Assembly: GCF_949628215.1 (NCBI RefSeq)
Contig: NC_134276.1
Coordinates: 102,985,799-103,049,798 of the forward strand
From: Phalacrocorax aristotelis
Lineage: Eukaryota > Chordata > Aves > Suliformes > Phalacrocoracidae
Length of the DNA stretch: 64,000 nt
Direction of reading: 5' to 3'
Shown: positions 1 to 13,000 of the stretch, one piece after another
Numbering within the stretch: the stretch's first letter is position 1
Layout of the letters: each line of letters begins with the position of its first letter
The notes under the pieces: generated by a model
Told to the model about the DNA's origin: nothing
Seen by the model: only the letters and a program-made list of their open reading frames with translations
Databases searched by the model: none
Program-made: the position numbers and the translations under genes

Positions 1-455
1 ATTCTTCAGATTCTATAAGAATAAATTCACCAAGGCTTGCATAAAACCAATATTTGTTTAAGCTTAGCTCAACTTTATATGCATTCATTTAGTGCCAAGT
101 ATACAAAAGGCTTTTGTTTTGCCTACATACACATCCCTTTCCCCCAATTCAAAGTCACAAAGTAAAAAATATGCAGTTTTCCAAAATACAGAAAGTAATT
201 TTTGTAATCCAAATTAATGGACAGGATTTGCCTCACAGCAAAAACTTTTTTTTGTATTATTAACACTAATATTGATACGCAACATATTTTATATTGATTT
301 AAAATAGAAAATGTACTTAACTGTCAAGACTGCTGTTATACCAAAATGAGTAGGAACTTGGCACTTCTGCCTATTTCTATTGCTTTAGAACAATTTACTT
401 TCCAAGAGTTTAAACTTGAGTAATCACTTTAAGATAAAACAACTTTACTCTGTAC

Positions 456-603
456 CTTTACGGGTAGTTTTTATACAATGAATGGGACTGAATAAGCCTT
501 CTTGCGTGTCCAAATAAAGAGTTGCTTGAACTTTGAAACAATAGGTAGTGTGCGGTGCAAGGTCATCAATTATGTCATTAGGAAAAATACTTAGACTTCT
601 GAA
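456..603 (-). CDS. IFNAR1: IFNAR1 coding exon 5 (SD2, second half)
   Basis: 148 nt, phase 0 in and 1 out, acceptor TCTTACAG and donor AAAG|GTACAG. It encodes LAPHTTYCFKVQA and LFSPIHCIKTTRK, the conserved Cys pair that closes SD2. It is the last IFNAR1 exon in the window; no exon 6 candidate was found in 1-455. Confidence 0.96.
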
Positions 604-3600
604 CTGTAAGAAACAATTGCAAACAGCATATGAGGATAACTGTTCTTCCTGATGAGCTGATTTTTTAAAGTACCTCTTTTCTTCCCCAGGTTTCAGCCCA
701 TTTATATAATATGCCAAAAATGCTAAACTAGGGAATGAGGGACAACATACAAGCTGAATAAATGCTAAAGGGAAGTTTCCAACTTAGCCACGTGATTAAG
801 AGGAAGGAACATGTTGTGCTCCTCTAACACATGAAAGCAGGGAGGGACTGCAGCACTGCTCTACATGACACAGCTCACCACACAAATATTCAGGCACTCA
901 GAAACAAAATAGTACACTTCCGTCCCTCACTTCATTGAATGAACACCCCCCCACCCCCGCTACCTCCCTACTTTTGGTTTACCAGAATTTTCAGTGACTG
1001 ACCTTTGCACACAGCTTGTACTTAACTTAAAGCTTTTTCCCCTTTTTTCTGATGTGTAATGGTTATGACTAGGTCTTCCAAATGACCACAGATATCTCTT
1101 CAATTCCTACCCTAAACTAGCTGGCACCTGTTCCCCTAAAAGTATTTTAAAAAAAAAAAAAAGACAGACAATTTCTACCTCGGTCTTTACAGAATAGCTG
1201 TATCTGCTGTGCAAGATGTGCATTACGGCTTGGAAACTTAGTTCACAATTACAAGACCTCAAAATAGTTCCTAAAAACCCCAACCTAAAGTATAAACCCA
1301 AAGAACTTAGTTAATGACACAGGACAGTGTACCAACACCTGTAGTCAAGCTATATGGTCTCAGCAAGACCTGTACATGCTTCTTCCCACTGCCTTGAACT
1401 CTTTCCCTTTCCTGTTCCTGCTGGTTGAGGGCAGCTCCTGCTCAAACACATCTGAGATGCTTTCACCTTCTTCCTCATGCATCGGAAAGTGGCTCCAGCA
1501 TTTAACAAAAAACCAAACTCTTATCACAACATATCTAATACAATCCTCTAGTAAAAACAAAACCAAAAAAAAGAACCCCCCCTCCCAGTTTTTAAACTGC
1601 ATAGCAACAGTTATACACAGTTACATTATTAAACAATTCCATTCTAGAGCATGAAGCAATTAAAGTACATCTCTGACAGTTATGTTAAAGTTAAAAAGAA
1701 AAAAAGTGATCATACCTCTGCATTTGATGAATTTTCCCAGAAAACCAGATTATATTTAAAACTTGTTTCATCTATCCACATTTTTTGGACCTGATTTGCT
1801 TCTGGAGGAGAAACCTTAATTTTTATTACTCCATTTGTGGACTGCAACTTTAATCCTGGGGGACCAATCTGAGCTGCAAATATTAAAAGAAAAAAATCCT
1901 TTCTTTAAAAAGCAAATACCAAAAGTGTCATTTACATTAATAAAACCACAGTAACTGCCTATGGTATCTTATTTTTAATTATTTTAAGGCAGTAACAAGA
2001 TCACAGTAATTGCCCATAGGATCTTAGTTCTCATGATCTCAAGCAGTATCTAATAGAAATCTAACCTAACAGACAGACACCATTACCTAGTTCTAAAAGC
2101 AATACAGTTAAAATGCAATATTACTAGTGAATGTTTTCCAGAATCTGCAATGAAAATCAATATAAGTTATTCAGAAACATGTAAGGCAAGAAACCTAGCT
2201 CAAGCAAATCAATCCAACATTAAGGGAAGGCTTCAGTACCATACTACACTCTAACTACTGAGAAGTCATAAGGGCAGAAGAAAACTTCCAGAGAAGTCCA
2301 CAGTCAAAAAGATTTTTCTGAAATCCAAAAAAATACAGTGACAGAAAATTATGGCAGAAAACCAGCATCACTTAGAATACTCTCCCCTTTCCATAGAAGG
2401 CAAAATCATAATATTCCATGATCTGCAAATACCTTGTATTAGGTTAATGTGGAAAAAACCACTAGCTCATGTTGTTACGCATTTCTTCCTACAATGATGT
2501 GCTGAAAGGCGTTTAACTAAAAACGTTACAGTATATAGGGAGCTCATACCTATAGAATATGGAACCATGACAAAAATGCTAGACCACGGAGACACTTCTT
2601 CCCCTCTTTCAGCCCTTACACGCACATGATGTTCATCACAGTATTTGGTTATTGCTGAGGAGAAGTCACATTCCATGCAAGTAACTTTTTGACACTCAGG
2701 CAACTCCTTCCATTCTGTTCCATTTGTCTCAAAACTTTCAACCCTGTAAGAAAGAAAACACCCCAAAAATAAAACCAATATGCAAATTTAAGTCTTGAGA
2801 TTCTTTTTGCATTTCTTCTTCATGCTAATAAATGCCACACCGTTTAATGCTGTTTTATCACCAGCACCAGCGAAATCAGTGGTATCTACTTATTTACCCT
2901 GGAATTCATATCGCCATTTAATTCATTAATTTAATCCACTAATTTATTTGTCTAGCCTTATTACCAAAGGTTAACTATCAGTCTGCAAAGTCTGATACCA
3001 GTTTGCTTTATTCACCATGTAAACACACAGTGTCAGAAAACAGCATCAAAGAACTGCTAAAATCCAGAATTATATCCTTAGTACATGATCCTAGTCTGGC
3101 AATGATTTTATAATTCATTAGAAGAAATTTAAAAGTCTTGATGGCAAGAAGTGCTTAAAAGAGCATAAAACCAGCAAAAAAGCCCTCAAGTCTAACATTA
3201 GCAAGGGATGTAGATTAGGGGAAAAGAAAAACACAAAGGAGAACACTGGTGTTCACCAATAAGTATTGGAATAATTAGCTTTACAGAAGCTATTTTTCTT
3301 GTGAGTTAACAGACGTCCATACCTTATTTAAGAAAGAGGAATTTCATACAGAGAAAAAATGTGGTGACCAAAAGAGGCACAGACTTGTAGTAATTGTTTA
3401 TCCTCAACTCTTATTTTTCAGACCAGTACTATATTTTTAAAATAAAACTATTTTCAAAGCACCTGTTTCTCATCTACAAATTGAAGGTGAGCTTTTTTTT
3501 TTTAAATCCAAAATCGTACACTAGGAAATCCTACAATCAAGAACTTCTTAAGCGATTTTATCTTAGAAGTGTTTTTTAATATTTACTTGTCAGGAAAGTG

Positions 3601-6600
3601 CCACAAAATACCAAATGTATATGTATATGCACATGTAAGTATTGGTATATGAAACAACTGAAGAACACCAAGCAAACATTTAAGAACAAAAAATAAGTTG
3701 TTTCATCTGGTGATTAAAATTCGCAGATGAGAAATCTGGATTCATAAACACTGACAACTTATTCAAAAGCTACACTGAAAGTTCTCTCAAATTCTCTCTG
3801 TGTGTGGCCACAATGTAGCTTAATTAAAAAAACCAAACCAAAACAGAAAACACACACCACACCACACCACACCCCCCCACCAAAAACCAGAGAATAAATA
3901 TACCCAAATACTACATTTCTAAGTGTACTGGTGAATCTCCTCGAAGAACCACTCCAGTATTAAGCATTACTACCAAGTGTGTTCTTCATTTATAACATGT
4001 CATTATCAGTGACCAATCTAATTTTACATACTAATTAGACAAACAGTGCTGGTTTTGGCTGAGATAAAGTTAATTTTCTCACTTTTACAATTCTGATTCT
4101 CTTCCCTGTCCCCTGGGGTGGGGGGGGAGGTGGGGGGTGGCAGGGGAAGGGAGGGGAAGTGAGGCAAGTTCTGTGTGGTGCTTAGTTGCTGGCTGGGGTT
4201 AAACCACTACATGAACAAACGGCAACACTAGGATTCCGCTCTATTTCAAGTCTCCCTGGCCTCTACCGGATTTCAAAAAGTCTCTAGAAGTTTTACATGG
4301 CAGTATCAAGAAGCATAGTAATTAATTAATATGCTCTCCTACACAAGTAAGTGTCAGACATTTCTGGCTCTGAATAAAGTTACTACTTACCACTGGTATT
4401 CTGCTGAAAAGGTCACATCGGTATCATTCCCAGTGTAGTTCCACCTTAGAGTGAAATTTGTATTTACAACATAGACCTGAATATCCTGTGGACTCTTCAG
4501 ATTAATTTGGCCTACAAGAAAGTAACATAAAGGTATATAAAGATTAGGATAAATAATTTGTACATAACTTAATAATAACTTTTGTTAAAAAAAGTAGAGA
4601 GTTATAGTGAAATGAAATAACAACAAACACAAGAGTTAAGAAAACCCCACAGTACTCAAAAGGCACTTCAATATATAGCTCAGGAGCTATGCATCAGGCA
4701 GCTCCTTTGCCTATTTGACTACACAGCTCTGTCCTCAGCACTTAGTCTTTCACCCCACACCACTTTAAAAAAAAGTATATACAGCTGTAACATTCAAGGC
4801 TTGTGTTCACTGTCATGGGTTGATTATAAGCAGTCTGAATGCATTTAAACCAATATTTTATTGTGGTTGGATCCAACATCTGGATCTCAGCTGCAAAGTA
4901 CTAGTGATTGACGTAATGCTGTCATTTCACGGTTGCAAAACAGACTGAGCATAGTAGACTTGTTTTATGGCAAGTGTTATTGCCATAAATTCAACATATT
5001 GAACATAAATCCCTTTCAGTGAGGTTTTACCACATAGCAGATCTTGTATCTTGCTCATGGTAATCCTGTGTTTTCTTTTAACACAAAGACCAGTGCATAA
5101 AATTACTTATGGAGGGCAAGGGCTAAGTCTCCGGACACATATAAGAATGTCCATAACATCAAGGGAAGGACCAGCTCTAGAGTGCCACTCTCATAAGCAG
5201 ACAGTAGAACAGAATAAGGCAGAGAACGGTGACAAGGACAACCCAAGGTACAGAAGAGCTTCTGTCCTGAGAGGAATCAGACTATGATTCTTCAGCTGGA
5301 CAAGGAAACACTAGGGAGGATGAGATGGATCTACGGACACCTAGTGAGTGGCATGGCGAATGCAAGCGGCAAAAGACTGCTGTCTTAGCACAAAGCTGGA
5401 AACAACACTGCTCAAAATAAACACCGCTGTGCTCTAAGCAAACAAATGAAACTGCTGCTTCACTGAATACTTAGTCAATCTGTGGAATTCCTTCCCCTAG
5501 GACTCTGTGAATGCTCAACTCCTACCTGGCTTATGAAGATAGAGTCAAATACAAAGTCTCAACACTATAGATTGCTGTAACACTACATTGTGAAGTATCA
5601 CCATATACTTGTTTTTTTAATTCTTTTTTACTCCACCACCAACCACTGCTGTAGATGAACACTGGATTAGACAGCCTTTTGGCTTCATCCGGTATAAAAC
5701 ATTGCAGCAAAAAAAGAAGAAACCCCAAACCCCAACAACCTCTGTCGATCTATCTCAAGCTTGATTGGGTACTTTCCTCCTTGCCCTGGTCAGAAAACCA
5801 AATTATTGCTTCAGAAAGATCTCCCAAGTCTTGACAGATAACCCTGATGTTCCAAACTATCTTCACAAGGAAATAAAATTTCTTTTGGAAACCAAATTAT
5901 TTTGGAAGCCAGGAAACCAAATTAAAATACCTATTTATTGAAGGTTCCAGGTCACAATTTTGTTCTTTCATCTGTTCACTCCACCTCCTGTTGCAGGTAA
6001 AGAGAGGGATGTAATCAGAGCACCAAATGTAATTTTATACTCTGAGGAATGTCTTTGGTTGAAATTTGTTAAAAGTTAATGATCACCAATTTGCATTTTA
6101 ACACTTCCTGATCACCCATTCATATATTGGGGGCACAGAAACTGAGCTGGAAGAGACCTTGCAAGATAACCTATATTTCACATTGAAGAAAGGAGGTGGC
6201 CAGCTCTATGTACATCATCAGATATTTGTGTAGAAGTCTTATGGTTTCCACCACTACTTAATCTAATTTCACAGGCCTCCAATCTCCTGAAATATTTCAC
6301 TTTCCTTACCATTACAGATTAAGGACAGCTTTCTGCAAATCAAAAGCAAAGAACTCCCAAATCAGATTTTCTAGTAGATTCTATTGGAGGTCTGGGTCTT
6401 TGCAGAACAGATCCAAGTTTCCTTACAACAGGATGCTTGCTTAGTTGTTGCTCATAGTCCGTGGACAACAAAGAGTTTACAGACTGTAAAACTCAGTTTA
6501 ACCTACATCCCCTCTAAGCACATTTAGCCCACGTACTTTTTGTTTACGGATATTAAAGCACATTATCTTTACATCAGACCTATCTGAAAACTACTAACAA

Positions 6601-9569
6601 TAATAAATAGATATGATATATGGATAGATATGATCATAAACAGATATGATAGACAAATATCTAAATAAATTAAATTTATCTATAAATAGATAAATAGCTA
6701 ATATCTAATAACAGATAAAAAAGAAAACTGAATGGCAGCAACAATTCTTTTAGCTTTCCTTTTAAGATGAATTTTCTAGCTTTCTGAATGACTTTTATTG
6801 TTCTCTTTTGTACTCTGGTTAAACTCACTTGAAACAGTATACTTCAGAGAATCACAGTACTCCAGCTGAGGTTAATAAATGGAAGTCTAGTTTACAAGAC
6901 ACACAACCTAACCTTTTCATTCTAATTAGTACTGCTGTCCCACAATACTTTTTGCATTTTCTACAGTGTAGCACTTAATCTTGTACACATAAATTACAAG
7001 GCATTGTAACATTGCATTCCTCCCGCATCCCAACTGATACTTAGACCATCCTTTGTTATCCTCTATTTGCCTAAATATGCAGCCCTGCACACGTCCTTTT
7101 TCAATACCACTGTACTTTTTTCTGGAGTATTTCTCCAGTTTGTCAGGATACTTCTCCATTTTGTCTACTTTTCAAAAGAGTTGTGAGCTCCTCCCACTTA
7201 GTTATATGTGGATTTAATAAGCTTGCACTGTTCTATCACACAGATTATTAGCAGGTCCCCACTTGATGGATCCTTCCCTCTTGACAGTAAGCTGTAAAAA
7301 TTTTTTAAGAGCTGGAAAAATCATACTGAAGCAGTTTAATGCAGATTATTTTTTCCAGTATGCTTAAGAGACTAGTATACAATATAGATTCAAATGCAAT
7401 ACTAAGCCAAAATACATGCAATTGGAGCTCCTTTATCCACATAGCCTTTTATTTTAGAATAGCAGAAATTCAGGTTGGTTTACCATGACATTTGTTCTCA
7501 ATACTACAGACACACGTAGGTGATCCACCCATCCATCCTTTCACATAATACTCCCTGTAAGTGTTTTGTGTTTGCTTTGCTAAATTAATTTCTTAAATTC
7601 CAATGAACAGCAATCAGGCATGAAGGAGGAAACTTGGCAAAGTTTAATTACCAGAGAAATTTTGTGATTTAGCCAGAAACCAGATATGCAAAGTAATATC
7701 GAAAAATCAAGACTTCTTCCTGGTTTATTTTACTAATTATTAGAAGACAGATGTTTAAAATTAATTCATGTTTCTTCATTTAAGCGTGATGACACTTTGG
7801 TGCCGAGGACAACATTGTAAGAGATTAGACTTTTATGGGAAGAAGAGATTAAAGACGAGAAAAGCTTTTAGCCAATTGCCTATTTTCCTTCCCCTGCCAA
7901 ATTTTAATAAACTAAAATAGAAAACTATTCTAATAAATAAACATCACTACTTAATTTATAATATTTTAATATTTTCAATAAATAACAGTTAAAAATAATA
8001 ACAGTTATATAACATTATGGAATAACAAAAGCCATTCAACAACAGAAGAGAGTAGTCTTAGCAAGACAGAAATATACTCTCTCAGGAGACAGTGAAGGGG
8101 AAATCCCATTAAGAGTACATAATGGCTTGCTGCTTATCACATTAAGCAGGCAGTAGAACCAATGGAAACTTTAACTCAACCTTCCAGCCCAGAAAGGAAA
8201 GAAAGCCTGTTATATTCGATAAAAAAACCACAAACCACAACCAAACACGCACCAAAAGTGACCCAACTGTTATCGGTCCATGGGCAGAAAGGTGCTCTAG
8301 AGAGCCACGGAAAACTTTTACTGCAAGAACTTTTATACAGGAGCAGCAGAGAGGAACTGCTGATTTTGACAAGGCAGAAGGTGAAAGGTTACTGTAGGAG
8401 AGCAATTACTTCTAACTCTAGAAGTAGTCTGGGGAATGTTAGTCATTTGCTATAACGCGTGGGTTAATCAAAGTATCTGCAGGTTATCACAATGACTCCA
8501 GTTTTGGGATGGGATTTGGGGCTGATGCACAAAGAATTCACCTACAAACCAAAAGGCTGAAAGAAAACAAAGAGGTTTCAGAGCTGCTCCTCTGCCTGAA
8601 TCCTACCATGAAGGCAAAGCGTGGACCCCTGAACACAGCCTCTCTCTAGTCGTCTTTTGGGTATCCCAAACTAGAACAATACAATCTTATACACAATTCA
8701 AGAGTTCAGGTGGCATCAGAAGCAGCATGCACACACTAGCCCATTGCCGTAATGTTCCCATTATCCAAACTAGGTTAGCCCACATACTCTCTGTTGCATG
8801 CCACAATGTCCTGTAAACATGCAGAAAAGTAATTTACAGCTTGTCTGGGCTGTACAATCCTTCCCTTTTAGAAAAGGTTTTGTGCAATAGCTGTTTCTTG
8901 CTGCTTCAGGATGTAAGAAGAGGCGCATGTTACTATGCTGTGAGATTAAGCCTTCATTCTGCAAATTTACTTCTCTCATTTCTTATTTGTACTTTAGGGT
9001 CTGTCCGGCTAGACTGAGACGCCTTTCAAGCCAAGCAATACTATTCAAAAACCTGTTTGCCCCACCCGCTACCATTCACAGAGCAATTAAGCCTTCAGCA
9101 GACGAAATGAAAACAGCTACTTCACAATAAAGACCAAGGCGCTCGACGGAAACCGAGCCCCGCTCACCCACGCAGACACACCCATCCAGACCCAAGGCCT
9201 GGACGCCGTTACATCCCCAACGCGGCGCCAGGCAGCGGGCTCCGGAACCGCACTGACCCTCGCAGCGCCGCAGGCCGAGGCACCGGGCAGCCGGGGCAGG
9301 ACGGAAGCGGGCGCGCCGCGCAGCCGCACCCCTCGGCGGAGGGGCTGTCGGGGGCACCCAGTCCGCGCCACCCGTCTCCCTACGCTCCCCCTTGGGAAGC
9401 GGCACCGCACCAGCCGCCGGGTGCCGCGCCCTGCCTTGCCGTGCCCGCTCACAGGGGACCCACCTGCGCAGCGTGAGGGCAGCGCGACCAGGAGGTAGGA
9501 CAGCAACGCCAACACCGCCGCCACCCTGCGCCCCACGCCAACCGCCGCCGCCGCCGCTCCCTCGTCCAT
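456..9569 (-). CDS. IFNAR1: Interferon alpha/beta receptor subunit 1, 5' part (exons 1-5; continues beyond left edge)
   Basis: This is the signalling chain of the type I interferon receptor, a single-pass plasma-membrane protein that pairs with IFNAR2 and carries TYK2 (family knowledge). Coding exons are 9464-9569, 4391-4511, 2550-2743, 1716-1873 and 456-603; all introns are GT-AG and the exons end in phases 1, 2, 1, 0 and 1, so 242 codons join in one frame. Residues 1-35 are a signal peptide with an Ala-rich start and a Leu-rich core. SD1 (about 36-140) begins NLKSPQ, a motif shared with human IFNAR1, and holds the Cys pair ECQKVTCMECDFSS. SD2 (about 141-242) begins AQIGPP and has NLVFWENSS, TTYCFKVQA and PIHCIKTT, all close to human. 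Several N-glycosylation sequons are visible (NFT, NYT, NDT, NGT, NSS). SD3, SD4, membrane segment and tail are not in the window. Identity is near certain. Confidence 0.97.
1716..1873 (-). CDS. IFNAR1: IFNAR1 coding exon 4 (SD2, first half)
   Basis: 158 nt, phase 1 in and 0 out, acceptor TTTGCAG and donor GCAGAG|GTATGA. It begins AQIGPPGLKLQ, identical in the AQIGPP hinge to human IFNAR1, and ends SFKYNLVFWENSSNAE, close to the human exon end. Confidence 0.96.
2550..2743 (-). CDS. IFNAR1: IFNAR1 coding exon 3 (SD1, second half)
   Basis: 194 nt, phase 2 in and 1 out, acceptor CTTACAG and donor CTATAG|GTATGA. It encodes the cysteine strand (PECQKVTCMECDFSS), then HHVRVRAERGEEVSPWSS, the usual VRVRAE strand and the degenerate WSXWS-like end of the domain. 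Confidence 0.96.
4047..4211 (+). mobile_element. Short avian LTR-like element (internally deleted)
   Basis: It begins TGCTGGTTTTGGCTGAGATA, very like the start of the LTR at 63751, and ends GCTGGCTGGGGTTAAACCAC. Between them lies a G-rich run. The two ends match what I know of a common avian ERV LTR, but at about 165 bp it lacks most of the middle. It sits in IFNAR1 intron 2. No coding part is present. Target-site duplication is not clear. Confidence 0.55.
4121..4161 (+). repeat. G-rich run with quadruplex potential
   Basis: Several runs of three to eight G within 40 bases (GGGGTGGGGGGGGAGG, GGGGGGTGG, GGGGAAGGGAGGGG). It lies within the short LTR-like element. Confidence 0.6.
4391..4511 (-). 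CDS. IFNAR1: IFNAR1 coding exon 2 (SD1, first half)
   Basis: 121 nt, phase 1 in and 2 out, acceptor TTGTAG and donor CAGTG|GTAAGT. It encodes QINLKSPQDIQVYVV and FTLRWNYTGNDTDVTFSAEYQ, matching strands A-C of human IFNAR1 SD1 (NLKSPQ; the LRWN core). Confidence 0.95.
6120..7200 (-). mobile_element. Old CR1 LINE relic
   Basis: Scattered but ordered matches to the CR1 3' region read on the minus strand: GCTGGAAGAGACCTTGCAAG near 6149, and CACAGTACTCCAGCTGAGG near 6853. Heavily mutated, no open frame. Limits are approximate and it could be more than one insertion. Confidence 0.5.
6590..6720 (+). repeat. GATA/ATA-rich low-complexity run
   Basis: Repeated GATATGAT, AGATA and AAATA units over about 130 bases, a degenerate simple repeat in IFNAR1 intron 1. 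Confidence 0.6.
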
Positions 9570-10030
9570 CCGTCCCCCAGCGCAAACAGCGCCCGCACCG
9601 TTACCGGAAACGCTGTGCGGCAGTGCATGCGCAGGCAGCCTCCGCGCCGCCCTACCGCCGGGGGCAGGGAGGAGGCGGTGCGCAAAACGTCAGTGTGCTG
9701 CCCGCTAGGGATGCGAAGTCTGTCTGTCCCTGTACCGACTCGCTACTCCGGGAGACTAGTGTGTTGTTCCCTTTCTCTCCGCCCAGGCGATGGGAGGTGC
9801 CGCTTAAGGAGAGGGGGGGAGGCTGGGCGCTCCGCAGCCGCGGAAAGCGCCGGTAATGGTTTGTGTACCCGGGTCCTGCCGCCCACCGGCTGTGACAGGG
9901 CGCGCGACCCGCCGCCGACGGCGGTTCTGGCCGTTGGGCCGGTGCTGCTCGCGGGCCCGTTTGAAGCAGCAGCAGCAGTAACAGGGAGGACAAGCCCCGT
10001 TGCGCGGGTAGTAGCAGCAGGCTGCGTCGA
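9130..10030 (-). promoter_or_regulatory. IFNAR1: CpG-island promoter of IFNAR1
   Basis: A sharply GC- and CpG-rich block surrounds exon 1, flanked on both sides by AT-rich DNA. No TATA box lies upstream (higher coordinates) of the start codon. An ETS-type CCGGAAAC is at 9604-9611 and an NRF1-like TGCATGCGCA at 9624-9633, both just upstream of the ATG and typical of housekeeping TATA-less promoters. The exact start site cannot be read from sequence. Confidence 0.8.
9464..9569 (-). CDS. IFNAR1: IFNAR1 coding exon 1 (signal peptide)
   Basis: ATG is at 9569, within the CpG island. The exon encodes 35 residues plus one base: five consecutive alanines, then a core around VLALLSYLLVALPS. The donor is CGCAG|GTGGGT. 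Longer frames overlapping it (9076-9585) start at non-ATG codons and do not splice in frame. The base at -3 is C, so start context is only moderate, but +4 is G and no other in-frame ATG is seen. Confidence 0.93.
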
Positions 10031-13000
10031 CCTAGTTGTGCCTCCCAGGTGGTTGCAGGCAGCCCTCCTCAGAGGGTTGCTTTATCAAGCATAGGCGTAA
10101 CTCTGTATTCTTATCAGCACACGGCAGCCACTGTGTTAGCAGGACGTGGACCAAGCAATGCAAGCTAATTTTGTTGTCTCTGTGGCCTGGTACTGGCAGG
10201 GTGGGTGCCTGATGTTCTGGTTCTTGCAGGCCCAACAGGACTGCTGCTCTCCAGGGCAGAGGTTAGCGGTTGTGCATCCCAGCCTATACATGTCAGCAGG
10301 GCCTATTCACGCAGCTCACAGGAAAAAATGACCCGTTTGGTTTAATCAAAAATAAAATAAATCATGGTACCACAAGATGCATTGGGTCATGGAGAGGGAA
10401 CATAATTCCTCTCATTCAGTACTTGGTGCACTTGTCTGGGGAGGGGGAAATCTGTGCTTTAGTGCAGTCTGCCCCAGTTCTTCAATGTTTGAATGAATAC
10501 TACAGTGAGTATTGAATGCAGCATGTGTGCTATGGTCTTTGAAGTGGGGCTTGGACCCAGCTCGCCTTTTTGCAGGCAGAAGTTCTGGTTTTATGACTAA
10601 AGAGCTCATCTTTTTCTGTTCCATATTTTTCACGAGACTGCCCAGCTGCAATGGTTGGGAGGGTAGAAGTCAGGGTTTACCTTTCACTTCCTACCCCCTC
10701 AAAGCAGCAAACGCCTAAGTGGTCATAGCAATGTATTCAGAGATGAGGATTTGAAACTCTGGTAAGCAAATGTCTATGCCCTCTACATCTTAGGTGCTAT
10801 AAACATTACTTTTTTTTTGTCGGTTAAGGTCATGACAATCCTTCCAGCCGTACTTCTGGATGAAAGTGTTCCTAGCTACTGTTGATGCCTCTTTTGCTAT
10901 GAGGTGCTACACATACTCTGAGCATGTCTACTAAGCCGAGGCTCTCCTGGGACACCAATGAAGATATACATAAATGGAACTTTAATTCTTTTGGCCTGTC
11001 AGTTTTAAGAGATGTTTGAGGATTGCTAAAGGGCAAGATACAAAAATCAACAAAATTAACTTTATTTTGGGTTGTAAGTGCAGGGATACTTCTCAAGTCT
11101 GTGAGGCAGTCAAATCACTAGTACTGCCTAAGGTGGCAGAATTTGATCCAGACAGAATATTTCTATGGTTTGCATCATCCTCTTTTATGTGACAACCTTT
11201 CAATTATTTCTTTTTCTGAGGTGGTCATCAACAGGTCACCACAATGTCAGTTTTGCTTGTTAAAAGCCAGTACTATTAGTATCTAACTGTGCTTATGAAA
11301 TGCAAATGCTGTTGATTCTTGTAAATGAATGAGCATATATGTAGCACTAGCTAACTCAGGGATGTAAAAGCTGCAAACCTGTCCTATCAAAAAGACTGGT
11401 GATTGAGAAGAGGTTGATGCCATTACAGTGCAGGCCATGGACAAGAGGTTGTGGGTAACCATGCCCTTTGGAACACATGGTGTCTGATGTTGTCTAGTAT
11501 GCTACAGGTGCCTGTACCTAGCACAGTTTCTTTAAAGAAAAAATAGTTTATGGATTGTTTAAACAATGTAATTTTAGTTTCTGGTTTCTGTTATTAATTT
11601 ATTTGGATCAATAAATATGCAATGCAATAAATACATAATGCAGAAGTATATTTATTGTGTAACAGAACTGAATGAATAATAGGCTCTTAAGTACCACTCT
11701 GTGTGAGCCATCATGTCTGTCATGATCATCATACAATAGACAGTGAGGAGAAAGCATGTTGTGATGAAGGTAACACAGTAGGACATGATCTGTGAAATAG
11801 TCAGCTTCACCACAACTTCCTGTGTAATTTTATGTAAACTGATTGCCCCTTAAGACAAAGGCTGTTATTTATCCTTTTTTTGAAGCTTTTAAAAAAAAAA
11901 AGTCAGTATATTAGTATTGCTGAAGTACCTTTGAAATCTCAACAAGAGGATTTCAAAGCAACATTCAGCATTGCTATTTTACCATCAGTGCTTTTTGATA
12001 AATGGAGTGAAATGGCAACCTTTTATTAGCTCTTAAATATTAGGAATGCTATTTTCAGGAGACAAACCTTTCTGGTGGCTCTCCAGCTTGGCTGCTTCTT
12101 GAGAAGGAACCCAAATAACTTATTGTTATGTCCACAGCATTAATGGCTGACACCAAACAGGCCTTCACTTTTTGTGTCACTGATGCTATGCTTCTCCAGT
12201 TGAGGAAGACACCCACTGTCTCGTGGGGTCAAACAGAGCCAATACTAGACAGCTCTTTCCCATCATAAAATGGGAATTATTGCGTATAAGCATCAGATTT
12301 GTCCCCAAGGGTCACTCCACCCTTTCCCAGGAGTGCTGGATTTGCTGTACATGTGCAGACCGTGTGTACAACGTACATGAACACAAGGTTCATTGTTTCC
12401 TGGAAGCATCCTATTTTCTGGTGCACACACACTTACGGAACACAGACATCTCTAAGAAGCATGCTGCTTCTGTGCCTGCAGCCTGTTGCTCCAGAGAACT
12501 GAGCAACACCTGGAAGAAGGGTGGGTAGAAGCAGGCTGCTTCTATCAGAGTGTTTCCTGTGGCCTGTCTTAGCTTCCCACACAGAGAGATACTCTTGAAA
12601 CTAAGGTAGGGAGCCCAAAGCTACAGGCTGTGGTGGCAGCTCTTGATACATGATGAGGGGAAGGCTTTGGACAACTGAAGATTTTGGTGGCTGAGAGTAT
12701 GTGACTGCCAGCTCTTGGCCAGCACAGTGGTGAAGTGCTAAAAGCTGAGAGGTGTACTTGGTACATTTTTTTTCAATCTTAGTGGGAAGAAAACTATGCC
12801 CTGTAAAGTTACGAGTTGGCTGCAGGCATTATGCAAAATGTGTTCTTGCAAGATATAGGGTACTGTTATACTAAGTGATGCGTTAGGTTAAAAACATCTG
12901 TAAGGCAGAGCTGATCATGACGAAGTCTGCTCAGCTATGAAAGCCTTGCCAGAAAAAAAAAAAAATCCACTCTGCATGTCAAGAGTGGGCTGGTACTGAA

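Larger units (their letters stand above)
4512..9463 (-). other. IFNAR1: IFNAR1 intron 1
   Basis: A 5.0-kb intron. It holds an old, degenerate CR1 relic (about 6120-7200), a GATA/ATA-rich low-complexity run (about 6590-6720) and otherwise AT-rich DNA. No further exon or RNA gene was seen. Confidence 0.85.

Noticed and set aside
1-455. Exon 6 of IFNAR1
   Set aside because: No stretch with SD3-like residues and proper splice sites was found; it must lie left of the window.
9076-10094. Overlapping 110-170-codon frames around IFNAR1 exon 1
   Set aside because: Same GC-rich effect; only the frame starting at 9569 splices in frame to the SD1 exon.
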